The notes under the pieces are model-generated. The model had not been told where the DNA came from. It searched no databases and saw only the letters and a program-made list of their open reading frames with translations. This document shows, in pieces, positions 27,540-36,830 of a stretch of DNA of 64,000 nt. The stretch is from Algoriphagus aestuarii. Lineage in GTDB: Bacteria; Bacteroidota; Bacteroidia; Cytophagales; Cyclobacteriaceae. The translations under genes were made by a program, and so were the position numbers. The first letter of the stretch is position 1. Each line of letters opens with the position of its first letter. The DNA is taken from contig JAFIDK010000007.1 of the NCBI GenBank assembly GCA_017051695.1, forward strand, positions 124,001 to 188,000, read 5' to 3'.

Positions 27540-28011
27540 GGCCAATAGAAAAGTTTATTTGATTGAAAGTAGTTCTTTCAAGATGGAAAACGTTAAAGAG
27601 CTTGGTGTACTTCTATCCAGAGAGATGGAGAAAAATTCAAATTGACTGGAGGGTTGAATTACTTATTTGAAGAAGTTAAATATATTCCTGCCCCTAATTC
27701 ATGTATTAATTGCTTTCAATTCCTATTTATACAGAATATTCAATCAATAGATTTTTTTATGTAGCAGCTGGCCCATTGGTTGATTTCCAAATGTCTGCGG
27801 GGAATAATTTTAGCAACCAAAGCGGAATTGGGTATTTAGTAGGTTTTGAAAGTAGAGTAAGTAAAGAGAAATTTACTTTTTCAGTTTTTCCTAACTATAA
27901 AAGACATGGAATAATTAGAGGTATTCTATTAATCCTTTTGATAATTCTGACAAATACAAACATATCCTGGAGGAGCTAGGAATTCAGTTTGGATTGGTAC
28001 AAGGATTTTAA
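27540..28011 (+). pseudogene. Frameshifted outer-membrane beta-barrel gene remnant
   Basis: Consecutive protein pieces switch frames: 'KVYLIESSSFKMENVKELGV', then 'RDGEKFKLTGGLNYLFEEVKY', then 'LLSIPIYTEYSINRFFYVAAGPLVDF' with a following block up to 'KRHGIIRG', then 'YSINPFDNSDKYKH...' ending 'GIQFGLVQGF' before TAA at 28009-28011. The final phenylalanine and alternating pattern are those of a barrel C-terminus (PorT/porin-like). At least three frameshifts break it; the 5' end is not traceable. A 90-residue open stretch from 27710 is part of this remnant, not a gene. Confidence 0.72.
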
Positions 28012-28041
28012 GTCTAGATAGAAGTTTATCTGGCTAAAAAC

Positions 28042-28073
28042 AAAAAAGCATCCCGATTTCGGGATGCTTTTTT
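28042..28073. terminator. Bidirectional terminator beside tRNA-Cys
   Basis: A perfect 15-bp inverted repeat, AAAAAAGCATCCCGA/TCGGGATGCTTTTTT, with A and T runs at both ends. It serves tRNA-Cys on the minus strand and can stop transcription from the AT-rich patch on the plus strand. Confidence 0.9.
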
Positions 28074-28077
28074 GGTG

Positions 28078-28148
28078 AGGTCGAGAGCGGATTCGAACCG
28101 CTGTACAAGGTTTTGCAGACCTCTGCCTAGCCACTCGGCCACTCGACC
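28078..28148 (-). tRNA. tRNA-Cys (anticodon GCA)
   Basis: Read on the minus strand: acceptor GGTCGAG/CTCGACC with U73, D arm 'GCCGAGTGGCTAGGC', anticodon loop CTGCAAA on stem GAGGT/ACCTT (anticodon GCA, cysteine), T arm AGCGG-TTCGAAT-CCGCT. 71 nt, CCA not encoded. It has a consensus promoter 17 bases upstream and a perfect terminator 4 bases downstream. Confidence 0.97.
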
Positions 28149-28165
28149 ATTTTGGAAATGGAATG

Positions 28166-28196
28166 CAAATCTAGAGATTATCTTTTTTGAAGCAAA
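28166..28196 (-). promoter_or_regulatory. Promoter of tRNA-Cys
   Basis: On the minus strand TTTG (28196-28193), 19-base spacer, TAGATTTG (28173-28166): an exact fit to TTTG-N19-TAnnTTTG. The start should be near 28159, about 11 bases before the tRNA. Confidence 0.82.
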
Positions 28197-28427
28197 ACTA
28201 CCTTCAATTATTTTAGTCTTATTTGAATGAAAGGCATTCAAAGTGTTGATTTCCACCTTTAAAAAATCTTGGAAACGGGATATTTTTTTGCTGATTTGAA
28301 AATGTGGTTATTTATAAAGATTCTAAATAAAATTTCTTTTAAAAAAAATAGTCTAAAATATTGAAAATCAGGGAGCTAAATGTGCTTTTTGGGAGGGAAT
28401 CACCCGGTTACTTGAATTGATTTCTTA

Positions 28428-28458
28428 TTTGAAAAATTGGCTTCGGGTAGTACCTTTG
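28428..28458 (+). promoter_or_regulatory. Promoter of the act/cox respiratory operon
   Basis: TTTG (28428-28431), 19-base spacer, TACCTTTG (28451-28458). Transcription should start near 28465, about 38 bases before the actA ATG at 28503. The remaining upstream 230 bases (28197-28427) are AT-rich with nothing else recognisable. Confidence 0.82.
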
Positions 28459-28502
28459 CAGGGGTTATTGAAAACCGCATAAACTATTTAATTAGCTATA
28501 AT

Positions 28503-29765
28503 ATGTTATCCAAACGCTCGTTAGTAGGGATTCGATGGAATTTCCACACACTGGCAGTGCTGTTTTTCATGCTGATTGGGATTCAGGCTTTTGCCGCGGA
28601 TCCTGCAGTTGATAGTAGCGATGAAGCTGTAGCAGCAGGTAAGGCTATATTTAATGCCAACTGTAAGCAATGTCACAAACTTGATCAAAAGTATACTGGT
28701 CCAGCTTTAAGAGGAGCTACTGACAGGCAACCTGCAGAAAACGTAAAGAAATTTATCAAAAATTCTCAGGTAGTTATTGGTTCAGGTGATTCTTATTACA
28801 ATGACCTGTATAAAGAATACAATAACGTTAACATGCCGCAGCATGAGTTTTTATCAGATGATGATTTAAACAATCTGTTGGCTTACATAGAATTTGGTGA
28901 CAAAGAAGATCCTGCTGCTGCGGCGGCGACAGCTGGTGCTGAAGGTGGTGAAGTTGCTGCTGGAGGAGGAATCCCTAGTGGTTATCTAACAGTGATCCTT
29001 GTTGTATTGGTCGTGGTTCTTCTGTTGATCCTGATTGTATTGGGATTGATCATTTCTGTTTTGACCAAATACTTAAACAAGCAGGAGCTGGATGAAGATG
29101 ACCAGGAGTTTGTATCTCAAAAATTCAATGCAGGCAAAGTTTTAAAGAGTGATGGGTTTATCATCATCGTGACCGCTTTGGTAGTGGCTTTGGTAGCTAA
29201 GACAGCAATTGATGGTCTTTACTCAGTGGGTGTTCAGCAAGGTTATGCTCCTACTCAACCAATTGCTTATTCCCATAAACTACACGCTGGTACTTTAGAA
29301 ATCGAATGTCAGTATTGCCATACTGGTGTAGAGATCGGTAGATCAGCTAATATCCCTTCTCCTAATATTTGTATGAACTGCCACACACATGTGCAGAATG
29401 TACAAGGGAAAGAAGGAGTTTCTCCAGAAATTCAGAAAATCTATGATGCTGTGGACAACAATACACCTATTGAATGGGTGAGAGTTCACAACCTTCCGGA
29501 TTTAGCTTATTTCAACCACTCTCAACACGTGAAAGTAGGTGGAATTGAGTGTCAAACTTGCCACGGCCCTATTCAGGAAATGGAAGTGGTAGGTCAGCAT
29601 AGTGCTTTGACTATGGGCTGGTGTATCGATTGTCACAGACAAACCGAAATTGCTACTGAAGGCAATGCCTATTATGATAAGTTGGTACAGATTCATGTGT
29701 ATTCAAAAGATGCCCTAAAGGTGAAAGACATCGGTGGGCTTGAATGTGCTAAGTGCCACTATTAA
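28503..29765 (+). CDS. actA: Alternative complex III subunit ActA: multiheme cytochrome c with N-terminal monoheme domain
   Basis: 420 residues from the ATG at 28503; an upstream in-frame TTG (28437) lies before the predicted transcription start, so it is rejected. A signal peptide (about 14-32) is followed by a class I cytochrome c domain (C54-H58, 'NANCKQCH'), an Ala/Gly linker, a membrane helix (about 161-187), a second hydrophobic stretch (217-235), and a pentaheme domain with CxxCH at 269, 290, 350, 374 and 415. ActA of complex III passes electrons from the Fe-S/quinol module to a cytochrome c or straight to the oxidase on the periplasmic side. First gene of actABCDEF. Confidence 0.92.
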   Translation: MLSKRSLVGIRWNFHTLAVLFFMLIGIQAFAADPAVDSSDEAVAAGKAIFNANCKQCHKLDQKYTGPALRGATDRQPAENVKKFIKNSQVVIGSGDSYYNDLYKEYNNVNMPQHEFLSDDDLNNLLAYIEFGDKEDPAAAAATAGAEGGEVAAGGGIPSGYLTVILVVLVVVLLLILIVLGLIISVLTKYLNKQELDEDDQEFVSQKFNAGKVLKSDGFIIIVTALVVALVAKTAIDGLYSVGVQQGYAPTQPIAYSHKLHAGTLEIECQYCHTGVEIGRSANIPSPNICMNCHTHVQNVQGKEGVSPEIQKIYDAVDNNTPIEWVRVHNLPDLAYFNHSQHVKVGGIECQTCHGPIQEMEVVGQHSALTMGWCIDCHRQTEIATEGNAYYDKLVQIHVYSKDALKVKDIGGLECAKCHY

Positions 29766-29804
29766 TTCATTATCCTTTTTGCAAATTCATTCCTAGATCA
29801 TAAA

Positions 29805-32800
29805 ATGAAGGAAAATAAAAAAACCTACTGGAAAGGGCTAGAGCAACTTAGCAACGATCCGGAGTTTGTAAAGCATGCCGATAAGGAGTTCGCAGAACTT
29901 CCATCTTCTTTGAATGAAGACGGTAGTGCCTCCAGAAGAGATTTTCTCAAGTTGATGGGATTTAGCTTAGCAGCTGCATCTTTGGCAGCTTGTGAGGCTC
30001 CGGTTAGAAAAGCTATTCCTTATGTGAATAAGCCGGTTGACGTCAACCCATCTATCCCTAATTATTATGCATCCACTTTCTCTTCAGGAGGTGATTATGC
30101 ATCAATCGTAGTAAAAACAAGAGAAGGCCGTCCTATCAAAATTGATGGAAACGAACTTTCTCCTATTAATAAAGGTAAGGTCAATGCAATCGTAGAAGGA
30201 TCAGTTCTTTCCCTATACGATAAGCAAAGACTCACAGGACCTTATATAGCTGGTGAAAAGTCAGATTGGGCTACCCTTGACGGGCAAGTTAAATCCAAGT
30301 TGGCTTCAGCTGGATCTGTAAAAATCGTTTCAAACACCATTCTTTCTCCTACCACTTTGAAGGCAATTCAGCAATTATCTGATGCCATTGGTGGAGCGGA
30401 GGTAATTCAGTATGATCCGATTTCCAATTACGGTATCTCCAAAGCTGCTGAAACTTTCTACGGTTCTGCAGTAATCCCTTCTTATTCTTTTGACAAAGCA
30501 AAGACCATCGTTTCTTTCGGTGCTGATTTCCTAGGTACTTGGATTTCCCCGATTGAATTTGCTGGAGCTTATGCCAAAACAAGAAAGATTTCCAAGGAGA
30601 AGCCTGAAATGTCCAGACATTATCAGTTCGAATCCAATCTTTCTCTAACTGGCGCCAATGCGGATTATAGAACACCAATCAAAGCTTCTCAAAGTGGTTT
30701 GGCAGTTTTGGCATTGTACAATGCAATCGCTAAAAAAGCAGGTGCAGCGACAGTTTCTGCTCCGGCAGTTGAAGTGGCTCATTTGGAAAAAGCTGCAACT
30801 GACCTTTGGGCAGCTAAATCTGCAGGGTTGGTTGTTTCAGGTTCAAATGATCCAAACGTTCAGGTTGTAGTAAATGCGATCAATGAGCTTTTGGGTGCAA
30901 ATGGAACTACTGTAGATTTCAACACTCCTGTTCATTTCCGTAAAGGAGATGATTCCCGCATGAACCAATTCGTGAATGAATTGAAAGGAGGACAAGTTGG
31001 AGCAGTGATTTTCTTTAACTGTAATCCGGTTTATGATTTTGCTAGAGGTGCAGAAGTAGCAGAAGGAATCGCGAAAGCAAAAGTGAGTATCGCAACAAAC
31101 GGTACCATGGATGAAACAGCTTCTTTGGTTCAGATGGTCGCTCCTGATCATCACTTCTTGGAATCTTGGAACGACTTCGAGCCGAAAAAAGGACATTACT
31201 CTTTGGCGCAGCCAACTATTTCGCCACTTTTTGATACAAGACAAGCTCAGGATTCATTCCTTGTTTGGGCTGGTGCTTCTTCTAATTATTATGAATTCCT
31301 ACAACTGAACTGGGAATCTGAGATTTTCACTCAAGTTGAAACAGGAGATGGATTCCAGGAGTTCTGGGATCGTTCTTTATATAATGGTGTTTTTGCAATC
31401 AACTCCACTGCTTCTGCTCCTGCAGCTCCTGTTGGAGATGCAAGCGCTGCTGCAGCTGAAGTAGCCAAAACTTATAAAGCCGATAATGCAGGTGCTGAAT
31501 TAGTGCTTTACACCAAAGTCGGTATCGGTAGCGGAGCTTTCGCTAACGTGCCTTGGCTACAGGAAATGTCTGATCCAATCACCAAAGCTACCTGGGACAA
31601 CTATTTGACAGTTTCTCAGAAATGGGCTTCTGATAATGGTGTGACCATGATTGAAGGGGAAACATCTAAAGCCTCTATTTCGGTCAACGGAAAATCTTTG
31701 GTAGTGCCTATTTTGGTTCAACCAGGTCAGGCAGAAGGTACTTTTGGCTTGGCACTAGGTTATGGTAGAACCAAAGCTGGACGTGTAGCAAATGGAGTAG
31801 GGGTAAACGCTTACGAATTGCTAGATGCCTCCAAAGGTTTTGTGAATTTTGATATTACTGCCGGAGTGGAAGTAGCTGCTACCGGTGAAGCTTATAGAAT
31901 TGCCAGAACTCAGACTCACCAGACTTTTATGGGTCGTGAGAACGTGATTCAGGAAGCAACTCTTGCTGAATATAAAAACGATGCTGGTGCCGGTAGATAC
32001 CACCCTGAAATCTACAAAGACGGAGAATTTGTGAAACCAAGCAAAATTTCTCTTTGGTCAGGTCACCAATATTCCCAACATCACTGGGGACTTGCTATAG
32101 ATATGAACTCCTGTATTGGATGTTCTGCATGTTCTGTTGCTTGTCAGGTTGAAAACAACGTGGCAGTAGTAGGAAAGCAAGAAGTATTGAACAGAAGAGA
32201 AATGGCTTGGATCAGAATTGACCGCTATTATTCTTCTGATGCTCCTGCAGATGATTTGAGAGGAATGGAAGTAGCTTCTGAAAATCCAGAGGTAACATTC
32301 CAGCCGATGATGTGTCAGCAGTGTAACAACGCTCCTTGTGAGACAGTTTGTCCTGTGGCTGCTACGACTCACTCTTCAGAGGGTCTAAACCAAATGACTT
32401 ACAACAGATGTATCGGTACTAGATATTGTGCAAACAACTGTCCTTATAAAGTACGTCGATTCAACTGGTTCAAATACCATGATAACAAAGACTTCCCTGA
32501 AAACATCGCTCAAAACGATGATTTGGGTAAGATGGTATTGAATCCAGATGTAACTGTAAGAGCACGTGGTGTGATGGAGAAATGCTCCATGTGTGTACAG
32601 AGAATTCAGGCTGGTAAACTAGCTGCGAAGCGTGAGAAGCGAAAAATTCAGGATGGAGAGATCAACGTGGCTTGTGCTGTTGCTTGTCCTACTGATGCCC
32701 TTGTGTTTGGTGATATGAATGATTCAAACTCTAAGGTTTCACAATTGCTTAAGATCAAAGAGAATACTACTTCTGCTTTGAAAGAGGTAAATGAGGAAAG

Positions 32801-32888
32801 AGCATACCACGTGTTGGAGGAGATCAACGTGAGTCCAAACGTTTGGTACTTCACCAAAATCAGAAATAAAGACAAAAACGAAGCGTAA
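29805..32888 (+). CDS. actB: Alternative complex III subunit ActB: molybdopterin-oxidoreductase-like / Fe-S subunit
   Basis: 1027 residues, a fusion typical of ActB. A twin-arginine signal 'SRRDFLKLMG' (43-52) runs into a lipobox 'SLAAC' (C63), so it is exported folded and lipid-anchored. Residues about 75-720 are molybdopterin-oxidoreductase-like but in this family carry no molybdenum cofactor. The C-terminal ferredoxin-like part (from about 765) has four Cys groups: 'CIGCSACSVAC', 'CQQCNNAPCETVC', 'CIGTRYCANNC' and 'CSMC' with 'CAVAC', fitting three [4Fe-4S] and one [3Fe-4S] cluster. 39 bases after actA. Confidence 0.93.
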   Translation: MKENKKTYWKGLEQLSNDPEFVKHADKEFAELPSSLNEDGSASRRDFLKLMGFSLAAASLAACEAPVRKAIPYVNKPVDVNPSIPNYYASTFSSGGDYASIVVKTREGRPIKIDGNELSPINKGKVNAIVEGSVLSLYDKQRLTGPYIAGEKSDWATLDGQVKSKLASAGSVKIVSNTILSPTTLKAIQQLSDAIGGAEVIQYDPISNYGISKAAETFYGSAVIPSYSFDKAKTIVSFGADFLGTWISPIEFAGAYAKTRKISKEKPEMSRHYQFESNLSLTGANADYRTPIKASQSGLAVLALYNAIAKKAGAATVSAPAVEVAHLEKAATDLWAAKSAGLVVSGSNDPNVQVVVNAINELLGANGTTVDFNTPVHFRKGDDSRMNQFVNELKGGQVGAVIFFNCNPVYDFARGAEVAEGIAKAKVSIATNGTMDETASLVQMVAPDHHFLESWNDFEPKKGHYSLAQPTISPLFDTRQAQDSFLVWAGASSNYYEFLQLNWESEIFTQVETGDGFQEFWDRSLYNGVFAINSTASAPAAPVGDASAAAAEVAKTYKADNAGAELVLYTKVGIGSGAFANVPWLQEMSDPITKATWDNYLTVSQKWASDNGVTMIEGETSKASISVNGKSLVVPILVQPGQAEGTFGLALGYGRTKAGRVANGVGVNAYELLDASKGFVNFDITAGVEVAATGEAYRIARTQTHQTFMGRENVIQEATLAEYKNDAGAGRYHPEIYKDGEFVKPSKISLWSGHQYSQHHWGLAIDMNSCIGCSACSVACQVENNVAVVGKQEVLNRREMAWIRIDRYYSSDAPADDLRGMEVASENPEVTFQPMMCQQCNNAPCETVCPVAATTHSSEGLNQMTYNRCIGTRYCANNCPYKVRRFNWFKYHDNKDFPENIAQNDDLGKMVLNPDVTVRARGVMEKCSMCVQRIQAGKLAAKREKRKIQDGEINVACAVACPTDALVFGDMNDSNSKVSQLLKIKENTTSALKEVNEERAYHVLEEINVSPNVWYFTKIRNKDKNEA

Positions 32889-32905
32889 TCATAATTTTAT
32901 AAACT

Positions 32906-34270
32906 ATGCAGGTTACTTCATCCGTACGTGAGCCGTTAGTTACCGGAGGTAAAACCTACCATGATGTGACACATGATGTGTCCCGCCAGGTAGAAGGAAA
33001 GCCAACATTACTTTGGTTTCTTGCCTTCTTAACAGCCGCTGGTACTTTGGCTATAGGATTAATTGCAGTGACAGCCACCGTTTGGGAAGGCATTGGGATG
33101 TGGGGATTGAACAAGACAGTAGGTTGGGCTTGGGATATCACTAACTTCGTTTGGTGGGTTGGTATCGGTCACGCAGGTACATTGATTTCAGCAGTATTGC
33201 TACTTTTCAGACAGAAGTGGAGAACTTCTATCAACAGAGCAGCTGAAGCGATGACAATTTTTGCGGTTATTTGCGCGGCTATGTTCCCGGTTCTTCACAT
33301 GGGTAGACCATGGTTAGGAGCTTATTGGGCACTTCCGCTTCCAAATACATTTGGTTCGCTTTGGGTAAACTTTAACTCTCCTCTTCTTTGGGACGTTTTT
33401 GCGATCTCTACTTATTTCTCAGTTTCTTTGGTATTCTGGTACATCGGTTTGATCCCGGATTTTGCTACCATCAGAGACAGGGCAACAGGTTTGAGAAAAG
33501 TGATCTACGGAGCACTTTCCTTTGGATGGGATGGAGCTGCTAAAACCTGGATGAGATATGAATCAGTTTCTTTGATTCTTGCAGGTTTGGCAACACCTCT
33601 AGTACTTTCTGTACACACGATTGTATCTTTTGACTTTGCAACTTCCGTGATTCCAGGTTGGCATACTACGATCTTCCCTCCATACTTTGTGGCTGGTGCG
33701 ATCTTCTCAGGTTTTGCCATGGTATTGACTTTGATGATCATCACCAGAAAAGTTTTCAAACTGGAAGATTATATTACGATGACTCACATCGAGTTGATGA
33801 ACATCGTAATTATCATCACTGGTTCTATCGTAGGTATCGCTTACATCACTGAATTCTTTATTGCTTGGTATTCTGGAGTAGAAGCAGAGCAATATGCATT
33901 TATCAACAGAGCAACAGGTCCATATTGGTGGGCATATTGGTCAATGATGACCTGTAATGTGATTTCTCCTCAGTTATTCTGGGTGAAGAAAATCAGAACA
34001 TCCATCATTGCGACTTTTGCCTTGTCTATTGTGGTAAACATCGGTATGTGGTTTGAACGATTTGTAATTATCGTGACTTCATTGCACAGAGATTACCTTC
34101 CTTCTTCATGGGCCATGTTCTACCCATCCATCACTGATGTTGGAGTTTACCTATTCACATTCGGATTGTTCTTTACTTTATTCTTCTTGTTTGCCAAATT
34201 CTTCCCGGTAATCAACATGGCTGAAGTAAAGTCAGTATTGAAGTCTACATCTGAAAAAGTTCGTAAATAA
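32906..34270 (+). CDS. actC: Alternative complex III subunit ActC (NrfD/PsrC-like membrane subunit)
   Basis: 454 residues with about ten membrane helices. The NrfD/PsrC family pattern is seen, e.g. '[21 protein letters not shown]' (His-Ala-Gly in helix 2), '[11 protein letters not shown]' and '[15 protein letters not shown]'. ActC binds and oxidises menaquinol at the periplasmic side and may take part in proton translocation. Second NrfD-like subunit is ActF. 17 bases after actB, 2 bases before actD. Confidence 0.93.
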   Translation: MQVTSSVREPLVTGGKTYHDVTHDVSRQVEGKPTLLWFLAFLTAAGTLAIGLIAVTATVWEGIGMWGLNKTVGWAWDITNFVWWVGIGHAGTLISAVLLLFRQKWRTSINRAAEAMTIFAVICAAMFPVLHMGRPWLGAYWALPLPNTFGSLWVNFNSPLLWDVFAISTYFSVSLVFWYIGLIPDFATIRDRATGLRKVIYGALSFGWDGAAKTWMRYESVSLILAGLATPLVLSVHTIVSFDFATSVIPGWHTTIFPPYFVAGAIFSGFAMVLTLMIITRKVFKLEDYITMTHIELMNIVIIITGSIVGIAYITEFFIAWYSGVEAEQYAFINRATGPYWWAYWSMMTCNVISPQLFWVKKIRTSIIATFALSIVVNIGMWFERFVIIVTSLHRDYLPSSWAMFYPSITDVGVYLFTFGLFFTLFFLFAKFFPVINMAEVKSVLKSTSEKVRK

Positions 34271-34272
34271 TC

Positions 34273-34803
34273 ATGGAAAGAGATAAGAATTTTATTTTGG
34301 GAGTTTACGACGATGAAGACGTATTGCTCCATGCCGTTTCTGAAGTAAGAACAAGCGGTGTCAAAATTCATGAAGTATATACTCCTTATCCAGTTCATGG
34401 ATTGGAAGATGTACTTGGATACAAAAGAAGCCGACTTCCTATTGCTGCATTCCTTTTTGGTATGCTAGGAACCACTTTGGCCTTGACCATGCAGTTATAC
34501 ATGATGCGTTTTGACTGGCCGATGATCATCGGTGGTAAAGATCATGCTGCGATTCCTGATTTTATCCCAGTTACATTCGAATTGACCGTATTACTTGCGG
34601 CATTCGGTATGGTGGGTGTATTTATGATCAGCTCTAATTTGAAGCCTTGGGCACAGCCTAGAATCTTTGATTTGAGAAGTACAGATGATAAGCATATCAT
34701 GGCGATTGATATTGCTAATAATACAAGTATGGAAGTAGCTAAAATCCAGGAGATCCTAAAATCTTCCGGGGCTACAGAGGTGAATAATAAAAGTTTTGAA
34801 TAG
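34273..34803 (+). CDS. actD: Alternative complex III subunit ActD (DUF3341)
   Basis: 176 residues. A soluble N-terminal domain ('FILGVYDDEDVLLHAV', 'GVKIHEVYTPYPVHGLE') precedes two membrane helices (about 57-76 and 100-118) and a short cytoplasmic tail. This is the DUF3341 family, found only with Act complexes; it packs against the membrane subunits. 2 bases after actC; actE starts 13 bases after its stop. Confidence 0.92.
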   Translation: MERDKNFILGVYDDEDVLLHAVSEVRTSGVKIHEVYTPYPVHGLEDVLGYKRSRLPIAAFLFGMLGTTLALTMQLYMMRFDWPMIIGGKDHAAIPDFIPVTFELTVLLAAFGMVGVFMISSNLKPWAQPRIFDLRSTDDKHIMAIDIANNTSMEVAKIQEILKSSGATEVNNKSFE

Positions 34804-34816
34804 TAATTCTGGAAAA

Positions 34817-35512
34817 ATGAAGATTGCTAAGACATTAGGTTTATTGGGGATTGCTGTTGCTGGGATTTCATTGGTAGCTTGTAAAGCTGATGGTGATAAT
34901 CAGGGACTGGAATATGCCCCGCAGATGTATCACTCTGTAGCCTACGAGCCATTGACTCAGATCAAAGATGAGTCAAGAGGTGAATGGTTGTCTAACAGAG
35001 AAGATGGTAAAGGAGAGTTTTTTAACAGTAATATTCATAACCCACACGGGATGAATATGAGAAAACCTGTAGAAGGAACTGTGCCAAGAAACAAAAACGG
35101 ATACCTTCCATATAGATACAAGGCTTTTGAGGTGGACATTGCAGGTGCGAATGTCAAGAATCCTATTAAGCTAGAAGACGAAGTGTTGGTAGAAGGAGAG
35201 AGATTGTTCAAACTATATTGTACACCTTGCCATGGTCAAGGTGGAGAAGGTGATGGTCCTGTTGGAAATATTATCGGAGGTGTTGCCAATTTGAAAGGTG
35301 GAGCCTATGTCGGTTTGTCCGAAGGCCATATCTTCCACGTCATCACCAAAGGCAAAGGTAGAATGGGAGCTCATGGTTCTCAGATTACTCCAGAAAATAG
35401 ATGGAAGATTGTTCACTATGTGAAACAAAAACTTCAAGGAGGCCAAAATGCTGACAATGCAGTTGTTGCTGAAGCAGGCCAAGAATCATTAGTAGAAACT
35501 CCAGCAAATTAA
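34817..35512 (+). CDS. actE: Alternative complex III subunit ActE: monoheme cytochrome c lipoprotein
   Basis: 231 residues from the ATG at 34817, preferred over a TTG at 34796 because the signal sequence begins here. Lipobox 'SLVAC' (C22). A class I cytochrome c domain follows with C135-x-x-C138-H139 ('LYCTPCHGQGG') and a likely Met ligand in 'KGKGRMGAHG'. It carries the sixth standard heme of complex III on the periplasmic side. Confidence 0.92.
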   Translation: MKIAKTLGLLGIAVAGISLVACKADGDNQGLEYAPQMYHSVAYEPLTQIKDESRGEWLSNREDGKGEFFNSNIHNPHGMNMRKPVEGTVPRNKNGYLPYRYKAFEVDIAGANVKNPIKLEDEVLVEGERLFKLYCTPCHGQGGEGDGPVGNIIGGVANLKGGAYVGLSEGHIFHVITKGKGRMGAHGSQITPENRWKIVHYVKQKLQGGQNADNAVVAEAGQESLVETPAN

Positions 35513-35514
35513 TT

Positions 35515-36807
35515 ATGGCTCACGACGTACAGCATTATAATTTGGATCAAAAATTTGATTTTACCGCAGCGACTAAAAAGTCGATCTTTACGGTATTGAT
35601 CATTGGTGCAGCATTATTGGTCATCGGTATCCTGATGGCAATTTTTGGAGGTCACCATGAGGAAGCTGCAGAAGCAGGTGGACATGCATTTCACTGGTAT
35701 GAGCGTCTTTATGCTAACCTTTGGATCAACAACGTTTATTTCACTGGTATAGCAATTATCGGAGTTTTCTTCTTTGCGGTGCAATATGCTGCTCAGGCAG
35801 GTTGGTCCGCTCCGATTTCCAGAGTGATGCTAGCATTTGGGAACTGGTTGCCTTATGCTGGAATTTTGATGATCGTAACTTTCTTTGTTGCGAATCACGA
35901 TTTGTTCCACTGGACTCATGCGTATCTATTTGATACGAATTCACCTGAATACGATAAAATCATTGATGGAAAAGGAGCGTTTTTCTATTGGCCTATGGCG
36001 AAAGGAACGTTTCCAGCTTTCTATATCTTAAGAATGGTTTTATTCTTCGGATTCTGGGTTTTCTTCTTTACTAAATTCAAAAAAATATCCGCTCAGGAAG
36101 ATCAATTGGGAGGGACATCTCATTGGTTTAAAATGAGAAGCTGGTCAGCGTATTTCATTATCTTCTTCGCAGTTTCTTCTTCAATAAGTGCTTGGGATTG
36201 GGTGATGTCTATCGATACCCACTGGTTCTCAACCTTATTTGGGTGGTATGTTTTCTCTTCTTGGTTTGTTTCTGGACTTTCGGCGATCACTTTGTTGGTC
36301 ATCTTCCTTAAGAGTAAAGGTTACTTAGAAATGGTGAATGAAAATCACGTACATGATATGGGCAAATTCGTATTCGGATTTACCATTTTCTGGACTTATT
36401 TATGGTTTTCACAGTTTCTTTTGATCTATTACGCAAACATTCCTGAAGAATCCGTGTATTTCATAGAGAGACTATCTAGTGATATTTATGGTCCATACAT
36501 CTTTGTGAACTTAGCTATGAACTTCTTCTTACCTTTCTTGATCTTGATGACCAGAGATGCTAAGAGACATGGTATCTTCCTGAAGTTGGTTTGTACCTTG
36601 ATCATTGCGGGTCACTGGGTAGACTTCTTCTTGATGGTTCAGCCAGGTACTTTGGGACACAATGGTGGAATCGGATTTATGGAAATAGGGATGTTCCTTG
36701 TTTATGGATCAGCAGTTACTTTAGTGGTTTTGGGCGGATTAGCGAAAGGGAATTTGATCCCGAAAAATCACCCAATGCTGGAAGAAAGCTATCATCATCA
36801 CATTTAA
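35515..36807 (+). CDS. actF: Alternative complex III subunit ActF (NrfD-like membrane subunit)
   Basis: 430 residues, about ten membrane helices, with a His/Glu-rich loop near residue 45 ('GGHHEEAAEAGGHAFHW'). It is the second NrfD-type membrane subunit of complex III and lacks the quinol-site features of ActC in known structures. 2 bases after actE and 23 bases before coxB, so the oxidase genes follow in the same transcript. Confidence 0.92.
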   Translation: MAHDVQHYNLDQKFDFTAATKKSIFTVLIIGAALLVIGILMAIFGGHHEEAAEAGGHAFHWYERLYANLWINNVYFTGIAIIGVFFFAVQYAAQAGWSAPISRVMLAFGNWLPYAGILMIVTFFVANHDLFHWTHAYLFDTNSPEYDKIIDGKGAFFYWPMAKGTFPAFYILRMVLFFGFWVFFFTKFKKISAQEDQLGGTSHWFKMRSWSAYFIIFFAVSSSISAWDWVMSIDTHWFSTLFGWYVFSSWFVSGLSAITLLVIFLKSKGYLEMVNENHVHDMGKFVFGFTIFWTYLWFSQFLLIYYANIPEESVYFIERLSSDIYGPYIFVNLAMNFFLPFLILMTRDAKRHGIFLKLVCTLIIAGHWVDFFLMVQPGTLGHNGGIGFMEIGMFLVYGSAVTLVVLGGLAKGNLIPKNHPMLEESYHHHI

Positions 36808-36830
36808 TTATTAGCCGAAAAAATTAAGCT

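Noticed and set aside
27710-27979. 90-residue open frame in the AT-rich patch
   Set aside because: It begins and ends inside a barrel sequence that continues in other frames on both sides, so it is a pseudogene segment.
28042-28148. tRNA-Cys as an integration site
   Set aside because: I looked for a repeat of the tRNA 3' end on the far side of the AT-rich patch and saw none; no integrase is present.
28437-28502. N-terminal extension of actA from a TTG
   Set aside because: It lies upstream of, and overlaps, the predicted -7 box and start point, and the signal peptide begins at 28503.
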